Below, piece by piece: positions 11,282-22,084 of a stretch of DNA of 64,000 nucleotides; position 1 is the first letter of the stretch, and each line of letters opens with the position of its first letter. The translations under genes and the position numbers were made by a program. This DNA comes from Aphanomyces cochlioides. Its lineage: Eukaryota > Oomycota > Saprolegniomycetes > Saprolegniales > Verrucalvaceae. Where the stretch lies: positions 1,798,001-1,862,000 of the forward strand of contig JAHQRK010000015.1 in NCBI GenBank assembly GCA_019828595.1. The letters are read 5' to 3'. Under the pieces are notes generated by a model that worked only from the letters and a program-made list of their open reading frames with translations, did not search any database and was not told where the DNA came from.

Positions 11282-11392
11282 TTCTGAAGTCAAAGAACTC
11301 TGAATTTCAATAGTTTGTATTTAGTGTAGTTTGAAGCTCACAAATCTATAAATAGAACTTCCTGAAACTGATATATTTCTCATTTCTCGAGC

Positions 11393-13484
11393 ATGATGCG
11401 ACGCGTGAGTGAAGACTATCTCGCCATGGCTGTCTCTTTGAGGCTGGTCCATCCATCTGACGAGGTACTACCATATATTACCCAGGATACAATCAATCGT
11501 AATGCCAACACCGATTTTGGGAAGTTGGTTGCAGTTAAAAAGGCCCTAGACTTCCTTGCACTGCATCAAGGTTTCAATGTTAAACAGCAATATCGAACTA
11601 AAACTTGGGGAAAATGGGCCTGTGCCTATGCAAATTGCTGTTTTGTTGTTAAAGCTACAAAGCGCGTGTCAGGCTCAGTTCAAATTACAAGCATGGATTT
11701 GACACAGAATCATCCCTTATATCAAGAAAAACCAATTAGACGTCATCCAGGCATCAGCCACGATCTGGTAAAATCTCATATTAAAATCATAACATGTTAC
11801 TTTCACAGATAGTACAAACAGTTGCAGCAAACAGTCTTCAAGCCAGTATTGCCCCTCGCAATCTGATTGGGAAGGAAATTCAACAGACTGTGCTGTCTGT
11901 CCTTGGCCATGAAATCTCAGCGTCAGCTGCAAACAAGGCCAAAATGCATCTTGTGAAAAATTTGTATGGTGCAATTGACGAAGCATTTGAAAAACTCGAA
12001 TCCTACTTTGAAATTGTTGTTAAAAAAATCCAGGGTCAATTGCGAAGGTTCAAAAGTCCCATGGAGTTTTCCACAGGAGTCTCCTTATTCCGCATTTTTG
12101 CATTGCTGCCATGGAGTTTTGTCAACCAGTTGTCGCTTTGGACGGTAATTATCACTAAAACACTAAACGTTTGTCTAATCAACATCTAGGAACGCATTTA
12201 AAAGATTTAATGAATAGCAATGGCGTTCTTTTGGTTGCCACCACGAAAGACCCCAACAACCACTTGCTAGTACTCGGTAATAATAGTGAATGATCTACGT
12301 GATTACGATACGATAGGAATTGCTATCGTCCCTGTTGAAAATTACGACAATTGGCAATGGTTTATGCGCCATTTACAAACGGCTGGAATTTTAAAAGGCG
12401 ACGTGGTCATCTTGTCTGATCGAGACAAAGGTTGCATCGCATTAGCCGTGAATTTACTTCTTTTAGGATTAAAAAAGCATGTGTGGATGTCTGTCCTGAA
12501 CTATCTCATCGATTTTGTCTACGGCATATCGTGGCGAATATTCGATCAGCCAAGGACATGTCCTTGACTCCAGATGAAGAAAGACTTGAATATCGTCTAG
12601 CAACTCGATCCTGTAGAAAATCTTTCGATAATGTGTCCCACAAGTTGTTGTCGACAAATCCAAGTATGTAGCATTCTAGCCATTGTGGTAAATGGGCGTC
12701 GTAGAAGCTTTTAAGTATTTGATGAATGAAGAAACACTGCCAAGAGAGAACTGGGCTTCATACGCTTTTTCAAGCCCAACTTTCGGTAATGTGACGTCTA
12801 ATTTGGGAGAATCAGCAAACCAATGGCTTGGAAAAGATTTGCGCAGTTCAAACGTCCTTGAACCCCACTTCCTTTATCTTAAACACTTGGTCGAAAATAT
12901 TGTGGATCGGAGGTGAGCGTCACGCCAGATCGGCTATGATAAACTGTGTGTAGAAAGCTCAGCTCCAAAATTCCAGACGACGGGTTAACTCCTTGTCATC
13001 AAAAGAGATTCGACGATCTTAATTCTAAGGCAAAGCTTGTCAAGGTATTTCTCACAGTAGTTTCTAAATGTCCAAAACATCTTGTCAGATTCTGCCAAGT
13101 ACACCGGGCAAAGAATATCTGACCTTCTATGATGACCCTGCCGCTACATCGTGCCACAAATGGCGCAATGTTCATATAGCCAGTCGTGAGTGCGATTGCC
13201 GTGACAATCAACGGCCATGTGTACATGCCACAGCCTGCCTAAATGCAGCCAACACTAATCCACTCGAATTATACAACAAATGCTATTCAACCACGAACTT
13301 CAAGGCAATCTATACCGCCTACATCAACGCCCCAGTTCCACACAATTTGATTGCGTCAAGCAACTGCAAGGCTCCTTCATCATTGCTTCAAACGGACAGC
13401 AATTTAAGTCGCGGCCCAAAATCAAAGAAGCGCAAGCCATCGCGTGGTATGGACGTCGAATCGTCCCAGCGTTCATCAAAATAG
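11393..13484 (+). pseudogene. Mutator-like (MULE) transposase with SWIM zinc finger, multi-exon, frameshifted
   Basis: Six short GT...AG introns are clear: 11770-11810, 12145-12189, 12277-12316, 12664-12704, 12913-12953 and 13045-13088 (40-45 bp each). Spliced, the protein has an N-terminal DNA-binding region (KTWGKWACAYANCCFVVKATK), then the MULE catalytic core. The core contains VVALDGTHLK (first Asp), VILSDRDKG (second Asp) and ELSHRFCLRHIVANI. It ends with a SWIM finger, ECDCRDNQRPCVHA (C-x-C-x6-C-x-H), and a basic tail (PKSKKRKPSRG). Two breaks remain after splicing. One is a run of seven A at 12022-12028 where eight would keep the frame, followed by good MULE sequence in the other frame. 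The second is a shift near 12460-12475. Without these lesions the gene would be full length. No terminal repeats were located. Confidence 0.82.
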
Positions 13485-13809
13485 GGGTCTGAGCTTTCAT
13501 TTCATTCATTCATCTAGCTATCATGCTAATTAGATAATTTCATGCAGTTGTTCATATCCAGTCTTCTCTCACTCGCATGATGGCTATATGTTGCTTCAGC
13601 ATATCCGTAGTTCATAGTGTGATGATTCCTCAATTATTCAGAGTGGGTACACAGTCGCTTTCCACGGAGGCAATGGCAAGGCAGCTTGCATTCCGATGCC
13701 ACTAGCATCCACAACAGACTGGCTATTTGTGGAGGGCCAGTGGCATCAGCATGGAGGCTGCTTTGCCATCCACGAAGCTTGCAAGTCCATCATGGGCTAT
13801 GTGTTGTGT
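13485..13809. other. Spacer between Mutator and gypsy elements
   Basis: No gene or repeat recognised. The gypsy element inserted at its right end. Confidence 0.35.
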
Positions 13810-13814
13810 AAGCT

Positions 13815-14066
13815 TGTTCTGGTCGTGCGGAGTAATCGCGCACATCAGAAGAACACAAGAGATGAAGTTGGTGCATCTCTTGCTTGCACATCGAATCTGA
13901 GTTCAACATGGTCGGGTCTACTTGTTCCCTAGTGTTCTTGTTCCTTGGTGTTCTACTTCAAGTTGAGGATGAGTGTAGTTCAACTTGGCGTAGCCATGCT
14001 TAAACTAATTCAGTTTTCCATTTCCACCAGTGTGCACAAGTCCGTCCCAACCGGGACTGCAGAATA
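13815..14066 (+). repeat. 5' LTR of the gypsy element (252 bp)
   Basis: It matches 18411-18646 over its whole length except for point differences and a 16-bp tandem duplication around 13930-13946. Confidence 0.92.
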
Positions 14067-14121
14067 AAACTAGTTTTTTCTGCGTGGAAGAAACCTCACC
14101 CAAGAACACTTGTCGGCCAAC

Positions 14122-17100
14122 ATGAGTTCTCCAATTGCTCGCGTCCTTTCATCGATTGATGACAATGAAGTCTCTGCCGGTCTGGTCCCCGAGGAGGCTA
14201 CCATGTCTCAAGCGAACGACGTGAATGATCATTCTGAGGCAGCTCCGTGCCCTGACTCTGACCAAGTTGTCCCGGAACCCCGCCCGTCTGATACGTCTCT
14301 TATCCATGCTTTTGGTCAAATGAGACTTAATACACCCCGCCACTCAGTTATGACAATGCCGCTCACGCCCGAAATTTTTACGCAAGGGCCGTTTTCTGAT
14401 CCAAAGAGACGACTCTCGTATGATGCAAATGTTGCTCCACATCTTGAATCAAACAACATTGAAGACACTGGTATCCGGATGGAAGAGGGATCCGGATATG
14501 CTGGAGCTCGATTGCAAGGCATGCCTCAACTACCAACCCCTCCTCGCTACGATGGGACCACGGCAAACGAAAAGAAAAAGTTCATGCAGTTGTATCAAGA
14601 GTACTGGTTCCAGTGTGCCTCCCTACGCCAGCTTGGATTCCAGCCCTATGTGATGCCGGTGGGAGCCGTCAGTGTCGAATGCTCAGTGTCAACTTCCCAG
14701 ACCCATCGACTTGAACCATTCATGGGTGACCCGGTTTACGCTCGTGGCCGTGTTCAATTGAAAACAGTCTCTCTCGCCACCTCGGCAGGCCCCCTACTGC
14801 TGCGAAACATCTCAGCTTGGGTAATAGATGATGCACTCGACACGCCACGTTTGATCCTATCACGTCCAGTCATGGAAACTCTCGGCTATTCTTTGGACGC
14901 GCTGCTAGTCAGAGCTCGTGCAGTCAAAGCTGATTGGAATTTGGCGGTAAACGAGCAATCATCTAGATCAGCATTGTCGGGTGGTAGCGAATCTCCAACG
15001 AGCAGCTCCGCTTTTCGATTCTTAACCATAGACGAACCGATGGGAAGTTTCGCCTTTCAACCCTCAGCGCCAACCAATATGTTAGAGCCACTTGTTTCGG
15101 CTTTTGACGAGCAATCTCTGGATAGCGATGACATAACGTCCTTGCCTGCGTTCCTCCACCATGATCACTCCGAGGTCTCACAGCTCCTCGACGAGCGAGT
15201 GCTTGATGCAGAGGCTCAAGGCCTTACTGGAGAACACCTGGTGCGATTACGAACAATGCTGGGCAAATATCGTGACGTTTTCCGTTTGATTTTTGGTCAA
15301 GATGCTGCAGTCAGAGTGCCGCCCCTCGAAGTCCGTGTTCGACCCGGCACCCAGCCTGCTAAATGCTCTACCCGAAGATATCCGCCCGCTCACCAAAAAT
15401 TTATGGAGGTCCACACATCAGAACTCGAAAAAGCTGGCCTCGTCTACCTCAACACATCGAGCAGATGGGCATCACCACCGCGAATTGTCCCAAAACGTGA
15501 TGGCACGTACCGCATGACTGTCGATTTGCGCTCTGTTAATGCACGAACGATACCCCTCCAATGGCCAATGCCTCAGCTCGAGGTTGCACTGGGCTATCTC
15601 TCCGACAGCTCTTGTTATTTCACCTTGGATTGGTTCCGTGGCTATTGGCAGTTGCCTTTGGCGCCTGTGAGCCAAGAAATCTTTACAATCATGACTCATC
15701 GGGGTATGATGACCCCCACCCGCGTGTCCATGGGAGGTTCCGACAGTGTTGGCTACTGTCAATCATGCGTAGAGCTTATTTTTAAAAATGAGCTTTATCG
15801 GGGCATCTTGGCTTGGTTAGACGATATCCTGGGATATGCTTCATCCGAAGATGCTCTTTTGTCCATTCTCGACAAAGTCCTGGGTGCTTGTGTCTTGTCT
15901 GGGCTTAAGTTGCACCCAAACAAATGCTCCTTTTTCCTCAAGAAAGCAAAATGGTGCGGAAAAGTCATATCCGCGGAAGGAATCAGTCATTGCCCCGAGC
16001 GCGTTGCTGGTTTGGTTGAACTGGCAACTCCTACGACGGCTGCCCAACTGCAGAAATTCCTCTGTTGTGTTAACTGGATGCGCGCAAGTATTCCCGATTA
16101 TGCAGCTCTCGTGGCGCCACTCATGGATATATTATCAGTTGCCGCAAAAACTGTATCAAGCCGCAAGCAAAAGAAACTAGACAAAGTGCTCCTATCCTCA
16201 TTTGACTGGTCAGAAACGCACATCTCATGTTTCAAGAGCGTCAAGAAGTCATTACTGTCAATGGTCCCCTTGGCACATCCTAGTGGTGAAGCTGTCGTTT
16301 ACTTATTTGCAGACGCATCACTTGATTTCTGGGGCTCTGTAGTAACACAGGACCCAAAAGAAGACAGTCACTTACCGTTTGCTCAACAGCGTCATCGACC
16401 TTTAGCATTTCTTAGTGGCAGTTTCAAGGGAGCGTCCAGTCGATGGTCAATACCGGACAAGGAGGCGTTTGCTATTGTCGAGACATGCAAACGACTGGAA
16501 TACTTATTGCTCCGCCCTGGTGGATTCATCATATGCACGGATCATCGCAACTTAGTCTACATATTCAATCCGTTGGCCACTGATAGCACAATGCAGCGAC
16601 ACCAAGCTGATCGCCTCCAAAGATGGGTCATGATCATGACGGAGTTCACATATTCCATTCAACACATCCCTGGGGAACTGAATGTATGGGCAGACATGCT
16701 CAGCCGCTGGAATTATATACCGTCAACAGTGGCAACAAGTTCCATCCGTATTCTCGCTCTAGCTCCTGTGTCACCACTACAGTCCCAGGACTTTGTTTGG
16801 CCAACACTGCAAAGCATCTCGGAAATTCAGCAAGAACACCTCCCACCTCCACAAGGCTATAAGTGGAACGCCTCAAAATCATGTTTTTGTGACACCCGAG
16901 AGCGTGTGTGGATTCCTGCGAAAGCCCTCCATCTCCAAGAGCGCCTCATGGTTGTGGCTCATGCCCACCTGTCGGGGCACCGTGGTGCCGACATAACAAC
17001 AGAATCATTGACGTCGTGGTGCACATGGCCAACTCTTGGTGCTGATGTCTCAAAATTTGTCAAATCCTGTCTCCATTGCATTTGTGTGTCGGGGCGTATG

Positions 17101-18431
17101 ATTCCACGCCCATTGGGAGAAGCACTGCACGCCACCAAGCCGAACGAACTGATACACGCCGATTTTCTTACTCTGCTTCGTGACCGATACACGGAATGGA
17201 ACTATGTCCTCACACTCAAGGATGACGCCTCGGCTTTCTGAATGCTCATAGGCTACAAAGCGGCAACTGCAGAAGCCTTTGTGGATGGCTTAATTCGCTG
17301 GTTCAGCATGTTTGGAGTCGTGACAACTTGGGTCACTGACCGTGGCTCTCACTTCCGAAACACGGTCGTTGAAAACATTTCTAAGCAATTGGGAACTCAG
17401 CATCACTTACTACTGCCTACTCGCCGTGGTCCAACGGTGCAGTTGAGGTGCTTAATCGACAAGCCGTCCGTTGCATTCGTACATTACTCTCCGAAATTGG
17501 TCTCCAACCGAATGAGTGGTCTAAGGTACTACCCGCTGTTCAATCTGCCCTGAATAGTCAGCCATCACCTCGTCTGGGCGGTCTTGCGCCAATTACCGCC
17601 TTTACTGGCCTTCCTGCTCAATCCCCTCTTCGATTTGTTTTTGAAACAGCCCATGGTGAAGCAATCAATATGTCCATCGATGAGTTATCACAATCTTGGC
17701 ATGATCACTTGGCATCGCTATCAAATACATTGGATACCATGCACCGACACATTGCCAAGGTCAGTGCAATTTCACGACGACAAGCCAGAGAAAGTAGAGC
17801 ACGCAAGGCCAAGATCACAAATTTTTCAATTGGTGACTTCGTTCTCGTTGCTATAATCTCGGACCATCCCTCGAAACTTTCAGCTCAGTGGCGTGGTCCA
17901 AAAAGAATTGTCTAAGTGGTATCTGATTGGATTTTCATCGTAGAAGACTTAGTTGAGCCTTTCGAACGGTCTACACATCATTCCAGTCGTTTACAAATTT
18001 ATGTCGACGATCAACTATTAGTTACACAAGACTTACTTGATTTCGTTCGCTATAACGACGGCGGTCACATGGTGCGGTCCTTTCAAGGCGTTCGACGTGA
18101 AAAGGGCTCCTTTGAAGTACTTGTATCGTGGTTAGGCCTCGAGGATTCTGAATCGTCTTGGGAGCCCCTTGAAAACCTTGTCGAGGACGTCCCTGTGCTT
18201 CTGGAGCGGTATTTCAAGGCCCACCCAAATGATCCCCTTGTGACAGAAGCATCCCACGAATTCGCTCGTTTGCTGCAACGTTCACCATCGGTCCCCCAGA
18301 CATACACCACGGGGCCAAAAGAAACGAAACGACAAAGATCTCAACGCGTGCAATCTCGATCCAAAAATGCAACAAATCGACCGACACATTCGTCGAAGGG
18401 AAGAAGGCACTGTTCTGGTCGTGCGGAGTAA
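14122..18431 (+). pseudogene. Gypsy Gag-Pol polyprotein, degenerate, with C-terminal chromodomain
   Basis: The first 1040 codons are open to TGA at 17239. A short gag-like N-terminus ends abruptly after YWFQCASL and continues in the C-terminal part of a retropepsin (ISAWVIDDALDTPRLILSRP). The gag tail and the protease D-S/T-G active site are therefore missing, a large internal deletion. RT follows with LDD at the active site (AWLDDILGYA). RNase H follows with FADAS, DKEAFAI and TDHRNL. The integrase has the HHCC region (HLSGHRGA...CLHCI) and the catalytic blocks IHADF, VTDRGSH and NGAVEVLNRQ. Breaks in the integrase are the in-frame TGA at 17239-17241, a frameshift near 17412-17440 and TAA at 17913. 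A chromodomain-like end (FEVLVSWLGLEDSESSWEPLENL) precedes a basic tail whose stop lies in the right LTR. It is inactive as it stands. Confidence 0.88.
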
Positions 18432-18646
18432 TCACGCACATCAGAAGAACACAAGAGATGAAGTTGGTGCATCTCTTGCTTGCACATCGAAACTGAGTTC
18501 AACATGGTCGGGTCTACTTGTTCCCTAGTGTTCTACTTCAAGTTGAGGATGAGTGTAGTTCAACTTGGCGTAGCCATGCTTAAACTAATTCAGTTTTCCA
18601 TTTCCACCAGTGTGCACAAGTCCGTCCCAACCGGGACTGCAGAATA
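18411..18646 (+). repeat. 3' LTR of the gypsy element (236 bp)
   Basis: It begins TGTTCTGGTCGTGCGG and ends CTGCAGAATA, followed by the AAGCT target duplication. It is nearly identical to 13815-14066 apart from the 16-bp duplication in the left copy. Confidence 0.92.
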
Positions 18647-18902
18647 AAGCTTGACATTGGGTGACTCTTGTGTTTGTCGTGCTCGGCCGCAAGGCAAATC
18701 TTCGCGTGGTTCTCCTCTTTGAGGTCGGACTTGAACACATGAACTTGCACAGGCAACGAAGCTGCCGCGAGTCGGCCGTCTTCATCGTGGACCAGGATGA
18801 TTCAGGTGTGAGGCTCACAAACGCAATGTTCATTCAAGGAAATTCCATGCTGAATATCCGCATAATTATCCGGATATTGGAGCTTCTCACTAACAACTGC
18901 AT

Positions 18903-19250
18903 TTGGGTACAAAACAACTGTACCACAGTTGCTTTCAAATAATTACTCCTCGAGTGCTACATGCCCTGCAGCATGTAGACCATCGACCACGAGGCGTTTT
19001 GGCTTTCAACAATATGCATAATCGTGTGCACATTGATGAAAAATGGTTCTACATCACCAAAGTGAAAAAGCGATTCTACGCTTACAAAGACGAAGTTCTG
19101 CCCAAACGATCAGCCAAGTCAAGACGCTTTATTACGAAAGTTATGTTCTTGTCGGCCGTGTCTCGACCCCGTGGTGATGCTAACAGTCCGAATCATTTTG
19201 ATGGCAAGATTGGAATATGGCCGTTTGTGAAGCTTGTCGCCGCGATGCTG
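18903..19250 (+). pseudogene. Mariner-like transposase fragment, catalytic part (plant Osmar-like type)
   Basis: The frame reads MHNRVHIDEKWFYITKVKKRFYAY, then LPKRSAKSRRFITKVMFLSAVSRPR, then HFDGKIGIWPF (quoted in pieces). This is the characteristic first-Asp region and following strand of the mariner-like elements known from plants and oomycetes. The N-terminus is missing and the reading frame leaves the family after GIWPFV near 19230. It adjoins an opposite-strand N-terminal fragment, see 19230-19540. Confidence 0.7.
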
Positions 19251-19540
19251 AAATCAGTGGCACGTCTACCGTCGATAAGAGACCCACGAAGGCGCTTCCA
19301 TAAGCGAGCCACGGTCCGCCAGTGGCAACGATAGGATGCAGCAACTGTTGCGTATGCTCCATGTTGGAGTTTACCTTTGTACGACAGCTCAAGAAGAGCC
19401 TCGTACATGTTTCGTTGTGTCGTCTCGTCAAGTTGAATTGGTCGGCGCGCGTCGTCCAGGGACTGTGTCATATCGTGGATATTCAGAGACTGAAACTGTT
19501 CGACACTTGCTAAGCGTGAATGCTAGCCTTGTTGGCTCAA
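19230..19540 (-). pseudogene. Mariner-like transposase fragment, N-terminal helix-turn-helix part, inverted
   Basis: The minus strand reads RRPIQLDETTQRNMYEALLELSYKGKLQHGAYATVAASYRCHWRTVARLWKR (quoted loosely). This is the 'L...er..i...Ll..s..gkLk.Ga...vA..f.v...TvsriW.r' pattern of the same mariner family's N-terminus. It stops where the + strand catalytic fragment begins, so the two halves of a transposase lie head to head around 19230. Confidence 0.55.
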
Positions 19541-19826
19541 AATGGATAGTGAATGAATATTGACACATTTTGTTTTTCTCGCCCAAAGCGCCAATTTTCC
19601 CCCCGCAATATCTCATGTGTCAGAACGATTCAGAACATCGCGACAGCACCCAATGAAACGCCAGATCTTGTACTTTTCTAAAAGCCAATCAAATCACACA
19701 ATTGAGAAAAATTCCGCCTATAAAAATGCAAATGTGACTGGATTTATGGACCAGAGTAGTATCAATTTAACTTCGCCGAACGCACTCCTTGTAGAACAAA
19801 TATACTCTGATAATTTGTACTTAATA

Positions 19827-20890
19827 GAGAGGTTGCGAAAAATTTTACAAGAAAAAGTCAATTTTCGCAACCTCTACTCTAAAAAAAGACATTTTTTCTT
19901 GTAAGAACTTTACAAGAAAAAATGTCGCAAATGGTGGATCAAAAATGCCTGTAAATGACAACTACAAGCAAAAATGAAGACTTTCAAATAGAAAGGGGCC
20001 TTATTTGTCTGAAAGTTTTTTTGAGAAAAGTCGACTTGAAAGTTTGACCATGGTTAGGGGAAATTTTTGTGTCCTATGATAGGATATAGAGATAATATAT
20101 GGGCCAATAGAAATATTTAACAAAGTTCAACAACCTCGCACATTGCATACTCTACAGGGCCAGGCAAACAATATCTCGTCCATAGTCGGCACGGAACATG
20201 CGGAGTACCTAACGTGGTAGCATCCTCTGATAGAAATAACATCTTGGTTAGCCTGAGACTACACCAACAGAAAATGGAAACTAGCAAATGCCATTTACAG
20301 AGCTTCAAAAACTTATGAATTTCAATTACTTTCACATCCTATATTTCATTGCTTTATTTATTTTCAAGATGAATAAGTTTGATTCGCCAAAATTAAAATA
20401 GGTTATCAAACCGATACCTCGAGAACGAGATCGATTCGTTGAAAATGGAGTACAAATTTGGATTCCCCTGGAAATTCCAATTCTGGGCATGTCAAAATCT
20501 CCATTTTCGAAAAAAACAAAATAAGGCTCCGTTCTATTTGAGTGTCTTCAAATATTTTCTTGAAGAATCAGCCAATCAGCATCTAGGAAACTGCATCGAC
20601 CAATAGGAAAAAAGTACCAGACAGTCCTTTTCTGACTGACACACAGCACTGGCATGATTCATCAAGGTGTGCTTCTCAACTTGCCACAGTTTGAAGTGGA
20701 AAACCAAATATACACACATATTTTCACTGGAGTCACTCAACAACGTTCGTAGTACACTCTCTGATTGTGAGGATCAGGAGTGACTACAACTTGAAGAAAT
20801 TTCTACTTTTCGCAAACGCTTGCAACAAGAAAAATTCTTGTAAAAAAATTGGAGGAAATTACAAGAAAGAGTCAATTTTCGCAACCTCTC
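19827..20890. mobile_element. Non-autonomous TIR element with TA target duplication
   Basis: GAGAGGTTGCGAAAA at 19827 is mirrored exactly by TTTTCGCAACCTCTC ending at 20890. TA lies directly outside both ends (19825-19826 and 20891-20892). An extra inverted copy of the end at 19862-19875 forms a hairpin with the left terminus. The 1.06-kb interior has no supported coding region. This fits a Tc1/mariner-type deletion derivative. Confidence 0.6.
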
Positions 20891-20980
20891 TATTCCTCTT
20901 TTCATGCTCATTTCAACTGTACTTTCCAATTTTCTTGATTAGTTTTGGATTGGAAGGAATCTCAACTTTTCGTCAACCAA

Positions 20981-21242
20981 GGGTGCGTCTGGCAAAATTT
21001 CAAAATCAATATGCCATTTTCAGCTAAATTGGGATCAACGATTTATGGCATATTCAAAATGGAGGTAAAACCTCTATTTCGTAAAATGCCCCCAGTGAGT
21101 ATATCCCAACCAAAAATATTGGATTTGGTGCAAAACTCTTGGAGATAAACAAGTTCATATTTTGACCTAAATTATTGAATTTGGCCTCAAAATGGCATTT
21201 TGGGCTTATTTATTGTAATATTTTCGGTCGCCAGGCGGGCCC
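20981..21242. mobile_element. Harbinger-type MITE, copy A (262 bp)
   Basis: It begins GGGTGCGTCTGGCAAAATTT and ends GTCGCCAGGCGGGCCC. It is flanked by CAA on both sides (20978-20980 and 21243-21245). It is about 90% identical by eye to copy B at 26729-27002 and a little shorter (a deletion around 'AAAATGGCATTTTGGGAGCC'). Confidence 0.75.
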
Positions 21243-21276
21243 CAAAGCATTTTCGGCCACGACTGAGGGTTTACGC

Positions 21277-21379
21277 TGTTTTAATGAGGGAATTTCTCAC
21301 TTGTGTTGAGAATTAGAGTAGTTCAACTTGGCGTGGCCATGCCTAACTCGTGTGCACAAGGCTGTCCCAACCGGGACTG
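21277..21379 (+). repeat. Gypsy-type solo LTR (left part, interrupted by the copia element)
   Basis: It shares GTAGTTCAACTTGGCGT, GCCATGC and the string GTCCCAACCGGGACTG with the gypsy LTR at 13815-14066, but its 5' half differs, so it is a related subfamily. The LTR continues as CAGAATACA on the far side of the copia insertion (26664-26672). No internal gypsy sequence accompanies it. Confidence 0.65.
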
Positions 21380-21558
21380 TGTTGAAGCTTGAGGAATGTA
21401 ATCTCAACTTCTACATTCTAGAAAGCTCTCTAAACTATGAAATGACTTGCGTGTTGCATATTCCAGAAGAGAAACAACGACAAAGAAGACCACTGAATTC
21501 ACACTAGGCCTAGCTTTCATTCTAACTGCATAATACACTTCCCATTTTTCTCCCTAGA
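21380..21558 (+). repeat. Copia 5' LTR
   Basis: It starts TGTTGAAGCTTGAGG and ends ATTTTTCTCCCTAGA. The leader that follows (21569-21700) contains CCG-rich low-complexity sequence. Confidence 0.9.
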
Positions 21559-22084
21559 GGTTACGAGCCCTCTACCGCCGCCGCTGCCGCCGCCGCTGTT
21601 GACCGAGCCTCCGACGCACGATCAACACCCGTCCGCCGCCAAGCCGTTACACCCGCGTCCCGCGTTTTTTTCCTGCCGCCGCCGCCTGCCGAGCCAAAAG
21701 TCGCCGTAGCGTGCGCAGAAGACCTTCAACACTAGCAGCACTACAGATCCCTGCCTGGACTCCTATTGTGAGATCTCAGGTTAGTACACTGCGGAAAGGG
21801 CTGTAAGCTAGCTGTTGATTGGCTGAACTCCTTAGTAGAGTTTGCCGTTTTATGAAGAACCCCGTCGAAGCCCTTGTCTCCAAGACCGATATCAACCGGA
21901 TTCGGAAGAAGCGCCAAGTCAAGTCGAAGACCTCAGCGACTCTCCGCACGCATTTCAGCCGCCTCAACCCGAAGACCACCGTCGACAAGATCCACAAAGA
22001 CTTGATCGAACGTGTGCAACGAATTTCGAAGGTTCTAGAAACTCGAATCGCCGAAGAATTTCTGGGGAACATGAACCGACTACA

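Larger units (their letters stand above)
13815..18646 (+). mobile_element. Ty3/gypsy chromovirus LTR retrotransposon
   Basis: Both LTRs are present: left 13815-14066 and right 18411-18646. They share the ends TGTTCT and AGAATA (5 of 6 bases inverted). The element is flanked by the 5-bp duplication AAGCT (13810-13814 and 18647-18651). A purine tract (GAAGGGAAGAAGG) precedes the right LTR. The internal order is gag remnant, partial protease, RT, RNase H, integrase, chromodomain, as in Ty3 chromoviruses. The left LTR holds an extra 16-bp tandem duplication (tgttccttggtgttc-type phrase) that is absent from the right LTR. Confidence 0.92.
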
